A stretch of 64,000 nt of DNA from Cryptomeria japonica (GCF_030272615.1 NC_081406.1:215954997-216018996), one strand, 5' to 3'. Shown: positions 1 to 11,949, counted from the first letter of the stretch. Translations and numbers: made by a program. Notes: a model not told the origin generated them from the sequence alone.

Positions 1-2180
1 TCACATGCTCTCCCCTCCCACGTAGTAAAAGGCAATAGAAACTCTCAAGCAATGGCAATGTGGCAAGCGTTTGACCTCTGCCAGTCACTCCTCCAAATCT
101 GATAGTGTAGCACAGACTCCATGCCCTTTGCCAGTCCTCTCTGCTACACATGAGATTCATCTGCATTCTGTAGCATGTGCATGGAGGAGTTTGGAAAGTT
201 TTAAAGAGGCACAAACAAAATAAAATGCTATGGGCAGGTGTAAAGCCCAAGATTTTTCTCCTCTACGTGGGAATGGTGTTTGGGCATTAAAATTTCAATC
301 AAATGCAAAGAGGAGCCATGAAAAGTCTCAGGTGAAACCTTCAAAATCATAGTCCCAGGCAAAACACATTATCCCACATTGGTTGGGCGGGAGTATTTTG
401 TGGTATTTATAAGTAAAAACACACTCATTTATAGCGTCAAAGCCACAAAAGGCTTTTGACGAATGGTGCTATGGGTGCCCAAGGTGGACCCCACGCATGT
501 GGGTGCACTTCCTGAGATGACTGAGGAGGCTGACAGATGGCAACAAGTGGACCCCACACAAGCACAGATCCCAAGGCAGGTGAAATTTGCAGAGAGGGAG
601 AAAATTAACCAACGAGCAAGTTGATGAGATCAGATGGTTAGCATGGGTTCGCGAAGGGAAGATGCATGCTGAATACCCATTGCAAAATAGAGAAAAGCAC
701 ATGCTCAAATGGCGAACATTAAAGAGTGAGCAAGTTCAGAGGATCTAACGGTTGTCGTGACTTCGCGAAGGAAAGATGATCACTAGTTAGCCATTGCAAA
801 ATGGAAAAAGATAGGTGGCAGGTTCAGATGGAAAGATAGCTTGAAGGTGGTGATGAAGTGGCGCACAAGTGGCGATGATGTGGCGGACAGTGGGTCGACA
901 CATGGCAGATGGATGAGGTGTCATCCGAGGTGGCACCCAGTGGATCCCATCAATGAATCGCAGGTCACCACGTGGTAGGGCATCAAGCCAAAAAAGAGGA
1001 AAAATTCAAAGTTAAATTATATAGTTGAACCTATATAGAAAATTGAAAAATTTAAATGATTGTGCACACATGAATGAGTAATTCACCCAGAGGTCTATTT
1101 TTGGTCAAAATAATAAGTATTATATATTTCTGGAAAGCTCTCGAGATAAGGAATCCAACTAGGTAGTTAATTTTAACAAATATGGGATATTTTGAGAGCA
1201 GATTCCATGAGAAAGAGAAAGGGATTGAAATTCAATTGGAAAAAGAGACACTTGGCTTGTTCTAATAAAATCTGATCTTTTTCCCTCTCCTTCTTATTCC
1301 AATTTCTTCTCAATTGTAAGGGTTCCAGAATTCTGTGAGAGTGGCTCTAGTTTTCATGGCTTTTGTTTATGAACTTCTTGACCCAAGTTTTTAAAATTCT
1401 TTGGTTTGTTTTAGGGTACGAAGTTTATATTGCAGGATAGCAGATGTTTTCTAGTTGTAGGTCTTACTTGTGTCAGGCATGAGTAAATTCCACACAGTAT
1501 TGTCTCTAGGCATTTATTTCATTGTCATGAATTGAATCCTTAAGGAGGATAAAATTTGTCAATTTCAAGGAGATTGTTGTGGCTGTTTGTAGGTATCCTT
1601 CAATGAAGGTTTTAAATTTTGTAGTTAGTCATAAATGATGAAATATGTATCCAGATCTGATAATATTGTGAATGAATCAAATAATGCATTAGTATAAGGT
1701 GTTGATGCATGAATATCTTGTTTAAGGAAAGCTAACTTGCATCTATGATTTACATTTGCAGTTCTATGTGTAACTCTGTTGTCCAATGAACAAGGCACTA
1801 GTCTTACAGATGTGGGGATAGTTTCAAATCAACATTTTAAAAGACAAATCTATTTCCCTTTATGTTTAGGGGTTGTGTTCTTCCTTCCCAAGCTCTATTT
1901 CACCCATTATTTGTACAAGATCTAGCCAATCTGTATGTGTTATCTAATCTGTTGAATTTTTGGAATGGTTTATCTGCTTCATTGATGTTGTCATGGTGAA
2001 TAAATGAGTTTGATTCAATGCATCAAAGGTATACCCACCTAGGTTTTGCAGAGCCTAAAGAGTATAAGGATTCATATCCTTGTCATGTTGTCCAAGCCCT
2101 GAGGTTCTTCATAGATTGAATTGGCTACTTCATAGATCAATTGTAGGTGTACTTGGGTTAACTAGATTTAGTGACCAACA
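1..2180 (+). repeat. 5' LTR of LARD-like copy 1 (partial)
   Basis: Matches 6663-8875 with scattered substitutions and small indels, for example about 30 bp around 870 versus 7530. It ends CAACA at 2180, just before the PBS. It contains a TATA-like stretch, a region rich in GTGGC motifs (about 840-960) and several TTCGCGAA-type palindromes. Short ORFs here are not supported as genes. The 5' start lies outside the window. Confidence 0.85.
404..412 (+). promoter_or_regulatory. TATA-like box in the 5' LTR
   Basis: TATTTATAA, preceded by CCCACATTGG (reverse-strand CCAAT). The same box occurs in the 3' LTR at 7066 and a similar AT box is kept in the array LTRs (near 43079 on the minus strand). A TATA box inside an LTR normally marks the U3/R border. 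That it works is inference. Confidence 0.45.
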
Positions 2181-2184
2181 AAAA

Positions 2185-2202
2185 TGGCGACTCTGCTGGG
2201 GA
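2185..2202 (+). promoter_or_regulatory. Primer binding site of LARD-like copy 1
   Basis: TGGCGACTCTGCTGGGGA lies four bases after the LTR end and begins with TGG, as expected for pairing with a tRNA 3' CCA. It is not the initiator-Met type seen in the copia elements of this window. Similar PBSs have been reported as Arg-tRNA type in Ogre-like elements; I cannot confirm the tRNA here. The array has the same site with GTG for GCG. Confidence 0.75.
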
Positions 2203-2867
2203 AAGAGATGTAAGAATTTTGTCAAGTCAAATCCATGAGTTTGGCCATATCCATTTGAGGAAAGAGTCATAAAAGTGTTGTAAATCTGAAAGTGTTTTCA
2301 GATCTATTTTTATCTGCCTAGTAGTGTTGTATGAGGTCCTGAATGTCTTGTTTTTGTCACAAGAGTCAATTCCCATCCAATTGTTGAAAGTTTGTTATCC
2401 TTTTATCTTTGTATAAGTATAGATCTGTTCATGTTCTATATTGATTTTATAAATTCTCACAGCAGTGAGTGGTAACTCTGAAAGATCTCTGCACCAGTGT
2501 GCATTATTGTAAAAAAAATTTAAAGGATTTGGTGAGCTTGCAGCAAAGAGGTAACAGAAGCTTGGACTTTTGATATTGAAGGTCTCAGTCAAGGGAAAAT
2601 AAAGTGAACAGCAGCAGCATTGATTTCTCCAGGTATTCCTCAAAGTTTTCATGAAATATTCTTGTTCCTGACAAGGTGAAAAAGTCACCATAGAAAGAAA
2701 AAAAAAATTGTAGTATGCATGCTTCATGTTTTGAAATGAATTTTAGTCAGAAATATGGGAGAAGTGTGTATGATTCTAAAAATTAGTGACTGCAATGTTT
2801 TGAAAAGAATTTATAAAGCAATAATGGTCATTGACATAATAACGGTTCAGTAGATGTTATAAACTTG
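2203..2867 (+). other. Untranslated leader of LARD-like copy 1
   Basis: AT-rich stretch between PBS and ORF start. It aligns with the leader in the array (for example the 'CATGAGT' block just after the PBS), so it is part of the element. I see no coding motif in it. Confidence 0.55.
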
Positions 2868-4434
2868 ATGGATCTAGATGTAGTTCCTAGATCTCCAAAT
2901 CCTTTGTCAAATCTGAAAGAAATTGACAAAGAGATTGCAATATGTCTTCAAGAGATCCAAGATAAATTTGTCTGGTTTCTAAGAAGGAAAGTAGGGAAAA
3001 GAAAAGAAGAGTCATCATATGTTTTCTATGGAATATTTATAGCTGCATTGAATGAGTTTTCAGCTGTTGCTAGGCCCCATCAGTCTATTTGGATTGAGTT
3101 ATTCTTAGAGCTTGATGAGCCTGACTCGGTTAATTGGTCTACTACCTTGAGAGAAGAAAGTGTTGTATGTATTAAGGAATGGATATATGAGATTGAAAGA
3201 ATGAAATCTGAAAATGTACACAAGATTGAGGATAGTGAGGGAGATGAATCTGTGAGTGGATATGCCTTCTATGATGCTGAAGGTGACTCTTATTCTCAGC
3301 ATGACAATTTAGATGTGTATTTAGAGCTAGAAGAAATTTGTGAGAACATAAGTAATTGTTCAACTAATCATGAGCCCGTTGAGGTTTCAAATCTTGATGA
3401 TATGGATCACCTTGTTGTTAAGTTCAATCAACAAAATATTTGCAACAAGTTATGAAACTATGTTGCAACATATAGCAGCACTTCATGAGCAGCATGATAA
3501 AGGTTATGATGCAGATGTAAGTTGTTGTAATGATGAAATAAATGTTTATAAAGACATGAGCACTACAGATTTGATACCTTTATTAGATTGGGACAATGTT
3601 CACAGGGCAGAAGATGAAGCCAAGGAAAATGAAAATGAAGGAGAAGGTTCACTAAGTAGTGAACGAATTTCAGAACTCTTAGCTGCTGATTTTCAGAGGT
3701 ATGCACCCAAAAATGTGTCCAATCTTTCACACCCAACAAGTACCTGTTTAGATACTGATGATGTTTTTGAGGGTGTGAAGTATGATACTTATGATATTGA
3801 TTCTTTCCCTACATTTGATTTGAGTGATGGACGAGATGAAAATGCACATACGGTTGATAGGTGTGATAATGTAGATTCATATGTTGATATGAACTCAGAT
3901 TTTGATATGCATTGTGTGGATCTTGCTATTAAAAAGAATGACAGATTTGAAGTAGTTTTCTCATATTTTCAAGTGGGAAATGAACCATTGATAAGTGATG
4001 ATCATGTGTTTTTACTTATGCAAGGTACTGATAGAAATTGTGATCAGCAAGATGAGGTGCAGTCATGTTATGAGGAAGTTTTCCTCTCTAGTTTGCAAGC
4101 CATTATTGTGGAAGAATGTTCATCATTTGAGAAAACTAGCAATAGAGATGTGCCTGATGTTTTCAACTTTCAGAATAAGTTAGGCCACTTTTCATTTCAG
4201 TAGGGAAAGAATGGTAAAGAGTATGGCACTCTTATGTCACCTAGAGATCAACCCTTTTAGCACTTGTTTGGTTTTCAAAGATTGATTGATTATGACAATG
4301 CTGCTAATTATGTTTTATGTGATCAGCTGATTAGAAATGGAAGTGTGATTGATCGGGCAGATAATAACGAAATTTCTAGTTTACCTCCAATTTGTGGAAA
4401 TGAAAATCATGTGTTTGACAGAGGTAAGAATTGA
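2868..4434 (+). pseudogene. LARD internal ORF, about 510 codons, unknown function, frameshifted
   Basis: The ATG at 2868 aligns with the ATG of the array copies. The first frame runs to 3455, then a small deletion near 3440 (about two bases relative to the array) shifts the reading to the frame open from about 3457 to 4203. An in-frame TAG at 4201, where the array has a Leu codon, and another TAG at about 4258 interrupt the end before a final stop at 4432-4434. The N-terminal ~110 residues look globular and helix-rich (DVVPRSPNPLSNLKEID, then SSYVFY and SVNWST). The rest is acidic, rich in Asp, Glu and Ser, with blocks such as FNFQNKLGHFSFQ conserved in all copies. No zinc knuckle, protease DSG/DTG, RT YxDD or integrase motif is visible. 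I do not recognise the family. It lies where gag-pol would be, so a structural or packaging role is possible but untested. Confidence 0.65.
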
Positions 4435-4560
4435 TTTCAGTTTTGATGGCCTAGGGCCATTTATAAGTTGTATATGTTGTATAGTTGTTTTTCTTCGGTT
4501 GTGTGGTTTTCAATAAAGTACCTTGTTGTTTGGGTAGAATAAGGATGCCCTGTTTTTGAG

Positions 4561-4573
4561 TAGAAAAGAGAAG
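4561..4573 (+). promoter_or_regulatory. Polypurine tract of LARD-like copy 1
   Basis: Purine-rich run GAAAAGAGAAG just before TGATTTG, which I take as the 3' LTR start. The array has a longer purine tract at the matching place followed by TGACCCG. The assignment rests on PPT plus TG; the matching 5' LTR start is outside the window. Confidence 0.5.
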
Positions 4574-7500
4574 TGATTTGTTTTTTTGGGTGGTCTACTT
4601 AACCATATATTCTGAATTCTTGTGTTGATCTTGCAATCAACCATCCCCAGTCAGAGCCACTATTGGGACTCATTAAAATTGAGTCAAGTTTAGAGGCCCA
4701 TTTCAAAATTTTGCTTTCCATCTCCAAATGAGTCAGTTTAAATGGCCTAGTTAGAGAGAGGGTATAATGGAGCCAGATGATTTTCAAAGGGTAAGGTTTG
4801 GGAAATGTGTCCTACACCTTTCATTTGGCCTATGTAGTGATGTGCAACTTTCAGATTTTAGTTTGGATAAGTTTATTAGGTATCCATTTTGAGGGGTGAG
4901 CTGAAAGTGCATTTTAGGCACAAATGCAAATGCAGTTTTTATTGAGTAGCCTAATTTGAGTGCTTATATCTTTTTCTCTATTGATCGTCATGAATAATTT
5001 CAAAATGGATTAAATTCTATGCATAAATTTGAGTTAGAATGCCAAATTTCAAGTCCTTATGAACCCATTTGCCCAGTTTGCCAACCTCAATCTATTGGCA
5101 GTTTGAGTTGTTTGACAAGTCCCTGTTTCAGCACATAGTCGACGCCCTGATTTGCATAAGTGTAAAAGTTGCCCGGGTGAATGTCATGCCAAAATGTTTA
5201 TTCTGGGATATTTTTGATGTAAATTACAAGCTATGTTTCAAATTTCAATCCTCTACCAATCCGTTTGATCAGTTTTAAAAAGGGTTTATTGAGCCATCTG
5301 TTTCAGTTATCCGTACTTTCAGTGCTATATCAGTTAAAGTAGTTGTTTTCATGAGCACACCATTTGCACCCAGTCAGACTTTTGGTCAAACTAAGAATTA
5401 AAAGATTTAATATGTACTTCAAGGTACCTATGTCTCAAATTTGAGGGTCTACAGAGGTCGTTTGATATTTTTAAGAAAGGCATCATGTGTTGCTTGAACA
5501 TTGACTTCATCAGGTCTGCAGTGCCCACAAAGTCAGTTGGTCATTTTCGACAATTAATATCTCTTTACTCGGGATTCATCTAGAGAAACCATTTGGTAGA
5601 CTTCATTCTTGTATATTAGAGTACATGCATGTCAGATGGCGAAGTCCAGAAAGGTGTTTTGACTAGTTTGAAAATTACGTCTTCGCGATTAAATGCGAAA
5701 ATGTGGCACAAGAGCCTGAAAATTTCAAAACTCAATTTAATGATCCGAAAATGGTGCCGATTGATTCTAGAGGTAATTTTAAGGTTCCTGAGGTATTTTA
5801 GAGGTCATTTGTATGAAAACAAAAAAAAATTTAGTCAGACCCACTTTGGGGCCCGACCTGGCTCATGCTCGTGTATTGATTTTATTGGCGACTTGGCTCA
5901 CTGCAAGAATTATAGAATATTTAAATGTGGATTGTAATCACGAGACATTTCATAAGAGTTGAAAAGACTGTAGACCTCTAGGCAATTTCAGATTGGCGAT
6001 TTTAATGCCAAATCCTCCTTCAGCGACAGAGAAGAGATTTTAAAAATGTAAATGTATTTGGGAGATGGTGTGGAATGGAGAGGGGATTGATCATTCAACA
6101 AATATAATTGGCATGTGAAATGCCAGCCAACATCTTCCTGTGCATTAATCATGGTTTTGAGAGGTTTTTATAAATTTCAAGCAATGAAATTGGCAGGCAT
6201 TAAACCAAACCCATTAGAGTGTGGCCTAATGAATGGAATGGTACTCTTTATAAACTTTCAGCAATTTGCAATTGGCGTAATGAAATGTCTTTCCTTTTGT
6301 TGTTCGCGTCGTGTTTGGGCTGAAGAGCCATTTGAAAATGAAGCAATACTTCAGCAAATAAAACTCCAATGCCAAATTCCCCCCTCTACTATGGAGTTTG
6401 GAGGCTATTTTAACTTTCAAGCAAACACATTTGGAAGTGTTGGAGAGGGTAACTTTGAATTTTATTTAAAATGCAACACTTGAGTGGCTTCCCCTCCTCC
6501 CACATACAGCAGCCCCATGGTGAAATTCCAAGCGAATGCCATTCTTAACTTTTCGGACAAATACTATTGGCAGGCATTAAAGCCAAATATTCTTCTGCGT
6601 AGTATGGTGAAGTGGCAACAACAACTTCAGCAAATGGCAATTTCAATGCCATTCAAACCCCCTCACGTGCTCTCCCCTCCCACGTGGTAAAAGGCAATAG
6701 AAACTCTCAAGCAATGGCAATGTGGCCAGCATTTTACCTTTGCCAGTCACTCCTCCAAATCTGACGGTGTAGCCCAGACTCCATGCCCTTTCCCAGTCCT
6801 CTCTGCTACACATGAGATTCATCTGCATTCTATAACATTTGCATGGAGGAGTTTGGAAAGTTTTAAAGAGGCACAAACAAAATAAAATGCTATGGGCAGG
6901 TGTAAAGCCCAAGATTTTTCTCCTCTGCATGGGAATGGTGTTTGGGCATTAAAATTTCAACCAAATGCAAAGAGGAGCCATGAAATGTCTCAGGTGAAAC
7001 CTTCAAAATCATAGTCCCAGGCAAAACACATTATCCCACATTGGTTGGGCGGGAGTATTTTGTGGTATTTATAAGTAAAAATGCACTCATTTATAGTGTC
7101 AAAGCCACAAAAGGCTTTTGATTAATGGTGCTATGGGCGCCCAAGGTGGACCCCATGCGCATGGGCATGCTTCTTGAGGCAACCGAGGAGGCTGACAGAT
7201 GGCGACAAGTGAACCCCACGCAGGCACAGATCTCTAGGCAGGCAAATTTTTCAGAGAAGGAGCAGATTAACCAGCAAGCAAGTTGATGAGATCAGACGGT
7301 GTGCATGGATTCGCAAACAGAAGATGCAGGCCAAATACCCATCGCGAAATAGCGAAAAGCACGTGCTCAAATGGTGAACATTAAACAGTGAGCAAGTTCA
7401 GAGGATCCAACAGTTGTCACGACTTCGCGAAGGAAAGATGATCGCTACTTAGCCATTGTGAAATGGCGAAAGACAGGTGGCAAGTCCAAGCGGAAAGACA

Positions 7501-8875
7501 ACTCAGAGGTGGCGTTGAAGTGGCAATGACATTGCGTACAGTTGGCAGACCAATGGCGCATAAGTGGCGATGATGTGGCGGAGAGGTGGCCAACACATGG
7601 TGAATGGATGAGGTGTCATCTGAGGTGGTGCCGAGTGGATCCCATCAACGAATCGCAGGTCACCATGTGGCAGGGTGTCAGGCCAAAAAAGAGGAAAAAA
7701 TCTAAGTTAAATTATATAGTTGAAACTATATAGAAAATTGAAAAATTTAAATGATTGTGCACACATGAATGATTAATTTGCCCAAAGGTCCATTTTTGGT
7801 CAAAATACTAAGTATTATATATTTCTGGAAAGCTCTCAAGATAAGGAATCCAATTAGGTAGTTAATTTTAACAAGTATGGGATATTTTGAGAGTAGTTTC
7901 CATGGGAAAGAGAAAGGGATTGAAATTTAGTTGGAAAAAGAGACATTTGGCTTGTTCTAATAAAATTTGATCTTTTCCCCTCTCCTTCTTATTCCAGTTT
8001 CTTCTCAATTGTAAGGGTTCCTGAATTCTGCGAGAGTGGATCCAATTTTCATGGCTTCCATTTCTGAACTTCTTGACCCAAGTTTGTAAAATTCTTTGGT
8101 TTGTTTCAGGGTACGAAGTTTATATTACAGGATAGCAGATGTTTTCTAGTTGCAGGTCTTACTTGTGTTAGGCATGAGTAAATTCCACACAGTATTGTCT
8201 CTAGGCATGTATTTCATTGTCATGAATTGAATCCTTAAGGAGGATGAAATTTGTCAATTTCAAGGAGATTGTTGTGGCTGTTTGTAGGTATCCTTCAATG
8301 AAGGTTTCAAATTCTATAGTTAGTCATAAATGATGAAATATGTATCCAAATCTGATAATATTATGAATCAATCAAATAATGCATTAGTATAAGGTGTTGA
8401 TATATGAATATCTTGTTTAAGGAAAGCAAACTTACATCTATGATTTACATTTGTACTTTTGTGTGTGACTCTGTTGTCCAATGAACAAGGCACTAGTCTT
8501 ACAGATGTGGGGATAGTTTCAGATCAACATTTTAAAAGATAAATCTATTTCCCTTTATGTTTAGGGGTTGTGTTCTTCCTTCCCAAGCTCTGTTTCACCC
8601 ATTATTTGTACAAGATCTAGCCAATCTATATGTGCTATCTAATTTGTTGAGTTTGTGGAATGGTTTATCTACTTCATTGATGTTGTCATGGTGAATAAAT
8701 GAGTTTGATTCAATGCATCAGAGGTATACCCTAATAGGTTTTGCAGAGCCTAAAGAGTAGAAGGATTCATATCCTTGTCATGTTGTCCAAGCCCTAAGGT
8801 TCTTCAGAGATTGAATTGGCTACTTCATAGATCAATTGCAGTTGTACTTGGGTTAACCAGATTTGGTGACCAACA
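4574..8875 (+). repeat. 3' LTR of LARD-like copy 1, about 4.3 kb
   Basis: Starts after the purine tract and ends CAACA at 8875. Its last 2.2 kb align with window positions 1-2180. The TATA-like box at 7066-7074 would give a U3 of about 2.5 kb. The first half (4574-6660) matches the array LTRs, for example the GGGGCCCGACCTGGCTCATG block near 5850. Short ORFs inside are chance reading frames. It abuts the chromovirus remnant at 8876. Confidence 0.7.
7066..7074 (+). promoter_or_regulatory. TATA-like box in the 3' LTR
   Basis: TATTTATAA, the counterpart of 404-412. Confidence 0.4.
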
Positions 8876-8884
8876 TCCCCCTTG

Positions 8885-9390
8885 CCTATTCTTACTCCTG
8901 CAAGTCTAAGAACAAGTAGGGGTACAACTCTCTCATCCATGATGCATCCTCGCAAGTGGCTGATGTATCATCATTTGGGTCCCATTGGACCCTTACCTGC
9001 TCTATTCCTCGACCTCTAAGGGACATCTCATTGTGCTAAAGAATGCGCATGGGCTGTAGAGAAAGATGCACGACTAGGACCTACAACATGTGATCTGCCA
9101 GGATGGTATAGTCTCAAAATAGAAACATGAAATACATCATGGATGCGAGACAAGATGGGCAGTGATACAAGGCGATAAGCTATAGAGCCAATCCTCTCCA
9201 AGATCTTAAATGGTCCAACAAACCGAGGCACCAACTTAGAGCCTTTTCTATAATGGAGCAGATTCTTTCATTGGAGAACTTGCAAAAATACCCTATCTCC
9301 AACTGAAAACTGTCTATCTATCTTGTGAACATATGCATACTTCTTCTATTTGTGCTATGCACCTGTCATATGCTCTCTAATTTGGGTAAC
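8885..9390 (-). pseudogene. Integrase C-terminal domain plus chromodomain, Ty3/gypsy
   Basis: The minus-strand reading has a GDRVFLQV-type entry, then PRFVGPFKILERIGSIAYRL and LSRIHDVFHVSILR, the hallmark integrase C-terminus of plant chromoviruses. Further on come a VQW-like stretch and ELYPYLFLDL, which resemble the chromodomain end. Established role: DNA binding by integrase and tethering to chromatin. Several stops and at least one frame change interrupt it. The clearest open part is 9028-9234. The HHCC and DDE core is absent, removed by the deletion near 9400. Confidence 0.8.
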
Positions 9391-9399
9391 TTGGTCCTC

Positions 9400-9790
9400 T
9401 ATATCCTTGAATAGATCAAAATGTCATCCAAGAAAACCAATACAAATCTATCCAAGTATGTCCTAAACACACCATTCATCAGACTCATGAAGACTACTGG
9501 TGCATTCATGAGACAAAATGGCACAACTGTAAACTCATAGTGCCCATACCTAGTGGTAAAAGTTGTATAGTGTATGTCTGCCTCATGGATCCTCAACTGA
9601 TGATATCCAAACTTAAGGTCAATTTTAGAAAAGCTTAATCTGGTCAAATAAGTCATCTATTTGAGGCAAGGGATACCTATTTTTCACCGTCAGCTTAGTT
9701 AGCTGCCTCTAGTCAATACACAATTGGAGGGAACCATCCTTGTTTTTCATAAATAACACCGGTGCACCCCATGGGGATACACTAGAGCAG
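9400..9790 (-). pseudogene. Reverse transcriptase fragment, Ty3/gypsy
   Basis: Minus-strand reading shows [16 protein letters not shown], then [25 protein letters not shown], a [12 protein letters not shown] block and FLDDILIYS, the RT palm motifs in the right order. FLDD is the catalytic box (usually FIDD). The open stretch 9399-9656 covers the C-terminal part; stops break the upstream part. Directly after ILIYSRI the frame jumps into integrase C-terminal sequence, so thumb, RNase H and most of integrase are deleted. Confidence 0.88.
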
Positions 9791-10155
9791 ATAAAACCCT
9801 TCTCTAACAACTCCTCAAGCTACACTCTCAAATCATTCAACTCTTGAGTGGTCATCCTATATGGATCCCTAGAGGTAGGATCAGCTCTTGATACAATATC
9901 AATCCTGAAATCTATCTCATTGTAAGGGCATACCCAGAATATCACTCAAAACACATTTGCAAATTTCTCAAGAATACGATGCTACTACAATAAATCCTCT
10001 ATACTAATCTCCTCATGCATATCCCTTATCCTAACTACAAATAGAAGACAACCCTTACGAGCACATCTCTTCATCTGCATGGTATAAATCATGCGAAGAG
10101 AGATAGGCCTTTAAATGCCTACATTATCCATACTTTTCCCACTATCATCTATACA

Positions 10156-10527
10156 CTACACCTTCTTACTCATACAATCTATATATGTCTGGTGTAACCC
10201 AAGACAATCCATACCAAGCACCACATCATAGGAACCCAAGGGCATAATATATAGATCCAATGAGGTATGAAAATATCCCAATACTAGGGGACACCTAAGA
10301 ATAAGGGAATCCACTATAGGTTTGGCTCTTGTGGCTAGCTCTGCCTGCCACCTATCATCTTGCTTTTCCATAGAAATCTTACATCTCTCTACTAAATAAG
10401 GAGAAATGAATGAATCTGATGCTCCTGAATCAAATAACACAGAACAAAGGATACCACCTATCACACTTGATGTCTCCACTACATTGGCCCGATGCTCATC
10501 TTGATGGTTATCTACTACTGCAAACAC
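10156..10527 (-). pseudogene. Aspartic protease domain, Ty3/gypsy
   Basis: Minus-strand reading contains LFDSGASDSFIS (active-site DSGA) and, about 70 residues later, YDVVLGMDCL, the two signatures of a gypsy retropepsin. It processes the Gag-Pol polyprotein in intact elements. The stretch of about 123 codons is open, but the element around it is broken. Confidence 0.85.
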
Positions 10528-10599
10528 TCGGTGGGACTTTCCTGAATCTCCGACAGTGGTCTCTATTGGAGCTTCGCTTTGTTGTCCTATGGTCTATGA

Positions 10600-11801
10600 T
10601 ACACGTTGAGGACAATGAATTGCTATGTGTCCCTGTTGCCCACATGCGAAACATCCTCTCCTGTCATGTACTCTACTGCCAGATGTAGCACTCGACTATT
10701 GAACACTGCCTCTACTAGAGGATGGTTGTGAACTCTGAGTTGGCTGAGCAGGAGCGGGCATCCTATTATTTTGTCAATGGTTGTGACTCCTATCAACCAG
10801 AAATATAGCACCTCACAAAATTCTATCTCTGTGGTTTTCTCCTCTTCAACCATTGGCTACTATGGAAAGAGGTGGGGTGGCTCCTAGCCACACCTACTGA
10901 TTGCTATGGATAACCTCTAATACTTATACCTGTAACCGGTGCACTAGCCACCTATCCTCCTATAGCACCTCATGTACTCAAAGAGTGATTCTTCTCCTCA
11001 ATCCTCGCTCTCCACAATGGGCTCTAAGGTCTTAGGTTCATGTATATGAAATTGTCTACCAATATAATCTCTAAGTCCCCACACAAAGTGTTGAATAAGA
11101 TTAACCTTATCCTCTACTATTCCTACATACTGTCTGAGCTCAAAGATCCTCTGCTCATACTCATCTACTGACACCCATTTTTGTCTAAGGGTACGAAACT
11201 CATTGATCTTATGCTGCCTCTAATGCTCTAAGAGGAATCGGGCTCTAAACCGATCTAAGAACAACTTCCAAGTAACTATAGTAATCTCTAACTGCAGCTT
11301 CCTCTCCTTTGTATGCCGCCATGTCAAAGAAAATTCATGTAGGTGTATAATGGCACACATAGCCTTGGTGTTACTACTATATAGCTGCATAGAAAAACAC
11401 CGACTCAAGTCTAGCAACTAGGTCTCTTCCTCCATACCGGTACCTGAACCTTCAAAGATAGGAGAATGAGCTCTCAATAAGTCTCTCATGTGACTGGTTG
11501 CCATCTCCTCCTGATCATCAATGACTCTCCTCCTTGGAGAACGTGAGCACTCTCTATCTTGATGCTCAGACTAGTGTGACTTCTCTTGTTTATCCTCCTC
11601 CTACCTTGGACTGAGATGACCAAGAAGCTCTTGTAGCACTATTACTAACTATGGTATCACCTCACCACCAGAGTGCTCCTGGTGTAGCTCACTGTGGTGG
11701 GACTCCTCTGAAACCTCGGGGCAATGATTCCTATAATTCCCCATGCGATTTCTAGGACTACATCCATGTCCCCATCCATGCAATGTATGCCTAGGAGGCA
11801 T
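10600..11801 (-). pseudogene. Gag with CCHC zinc knuckle, Ty3/gypsy
   Basis: A likely ATG sits near 11801 (MPPRHTLHGWGH...). The open piece 11220-11417 contains SLTWRHTKERK and WKLFLDRFRARF, resembling the retrotransposon gag core, followed by a GLRDYIG-type segment. Near the C-terminus the minus strand reads CFACGQQGHIAIHC, a full CX2CX4HX4C knuckle (about 10629-10670). Many stops and frame changes make this a remnant. Confidence 0.7.
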
Positions 11802-11949
11802 CCTAACTGGACAAGATGCAAGGGAAAGATATAAGTCACTAAAGTAGAAATTACAACAACAAATAGTAGGGATAAGGCCACTAGCTATCCCATGCTAAAG
11901 ATCTAACTATCGTAATGGTCTCATGCATAACTAGCATACCTAGTGTAGA

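Larger units (their letters stand above)
1..8875 (+). mobile_element. LARD-like non-autonomous LTR retrotransposon, copy 1 (5' LTR truncated by the window edge)
   Basis: Positions 1-2180 repeat at 6663-8875 in the same orientation (window base 1 aligns with base 6663), so two LTRs flank an internal region of 2181-4573. Both LTR copies end in GTGACCAACA, and the first is followed after four A's by a PBS-like sequence. No gag, protease, RT or integrase motif is present inside; the only long ORF is unrecognised (2868-4434). Long LTRs around a short domain lacking gag-pol is the organisation known for LARDs. Flanking target duplications cannot be checked because the 5' edge is outside the window; the five bases after the 3' LTR are TCCCC. 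A related subfamily forms the array at 41372-64000 on the other strand. Confidence 0.8.
8876..11940 (-). mobile_element. Degenerate Ty3/gypsy chromovirus remnant
   Basis: Read on the minus strand the order is gag with zinc knuckle, protease, RT, then integrase C-terminus with chromodomain, which is the Ty3/gypsy order with a chromovirus (Tekay/Del-like) end. The RNase H and integrase core are missing. No LTR is visible at either side. At the left edge a purine tract (AGGCAAGGGGGA on the minus strand, 8876-8887) directly touches the LARD LTR end. The right border with the Tat-like element is placed near 11940 from the loss of reading-frame similarity and is approximate. Confidence 0.8.

Noticed and set aside
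469-708. Short ORFs in the LARD LTRs (for example 469-708 and 6643-6930 on the minus strand)
   Set aside because: Not conserved between the two LTRs and without motifs.
2395-2727. 110-codon minus-strand ORF in the LARD leader
   Set aside because: No counterpart is open in the array leaders and it has no recognisable motif.
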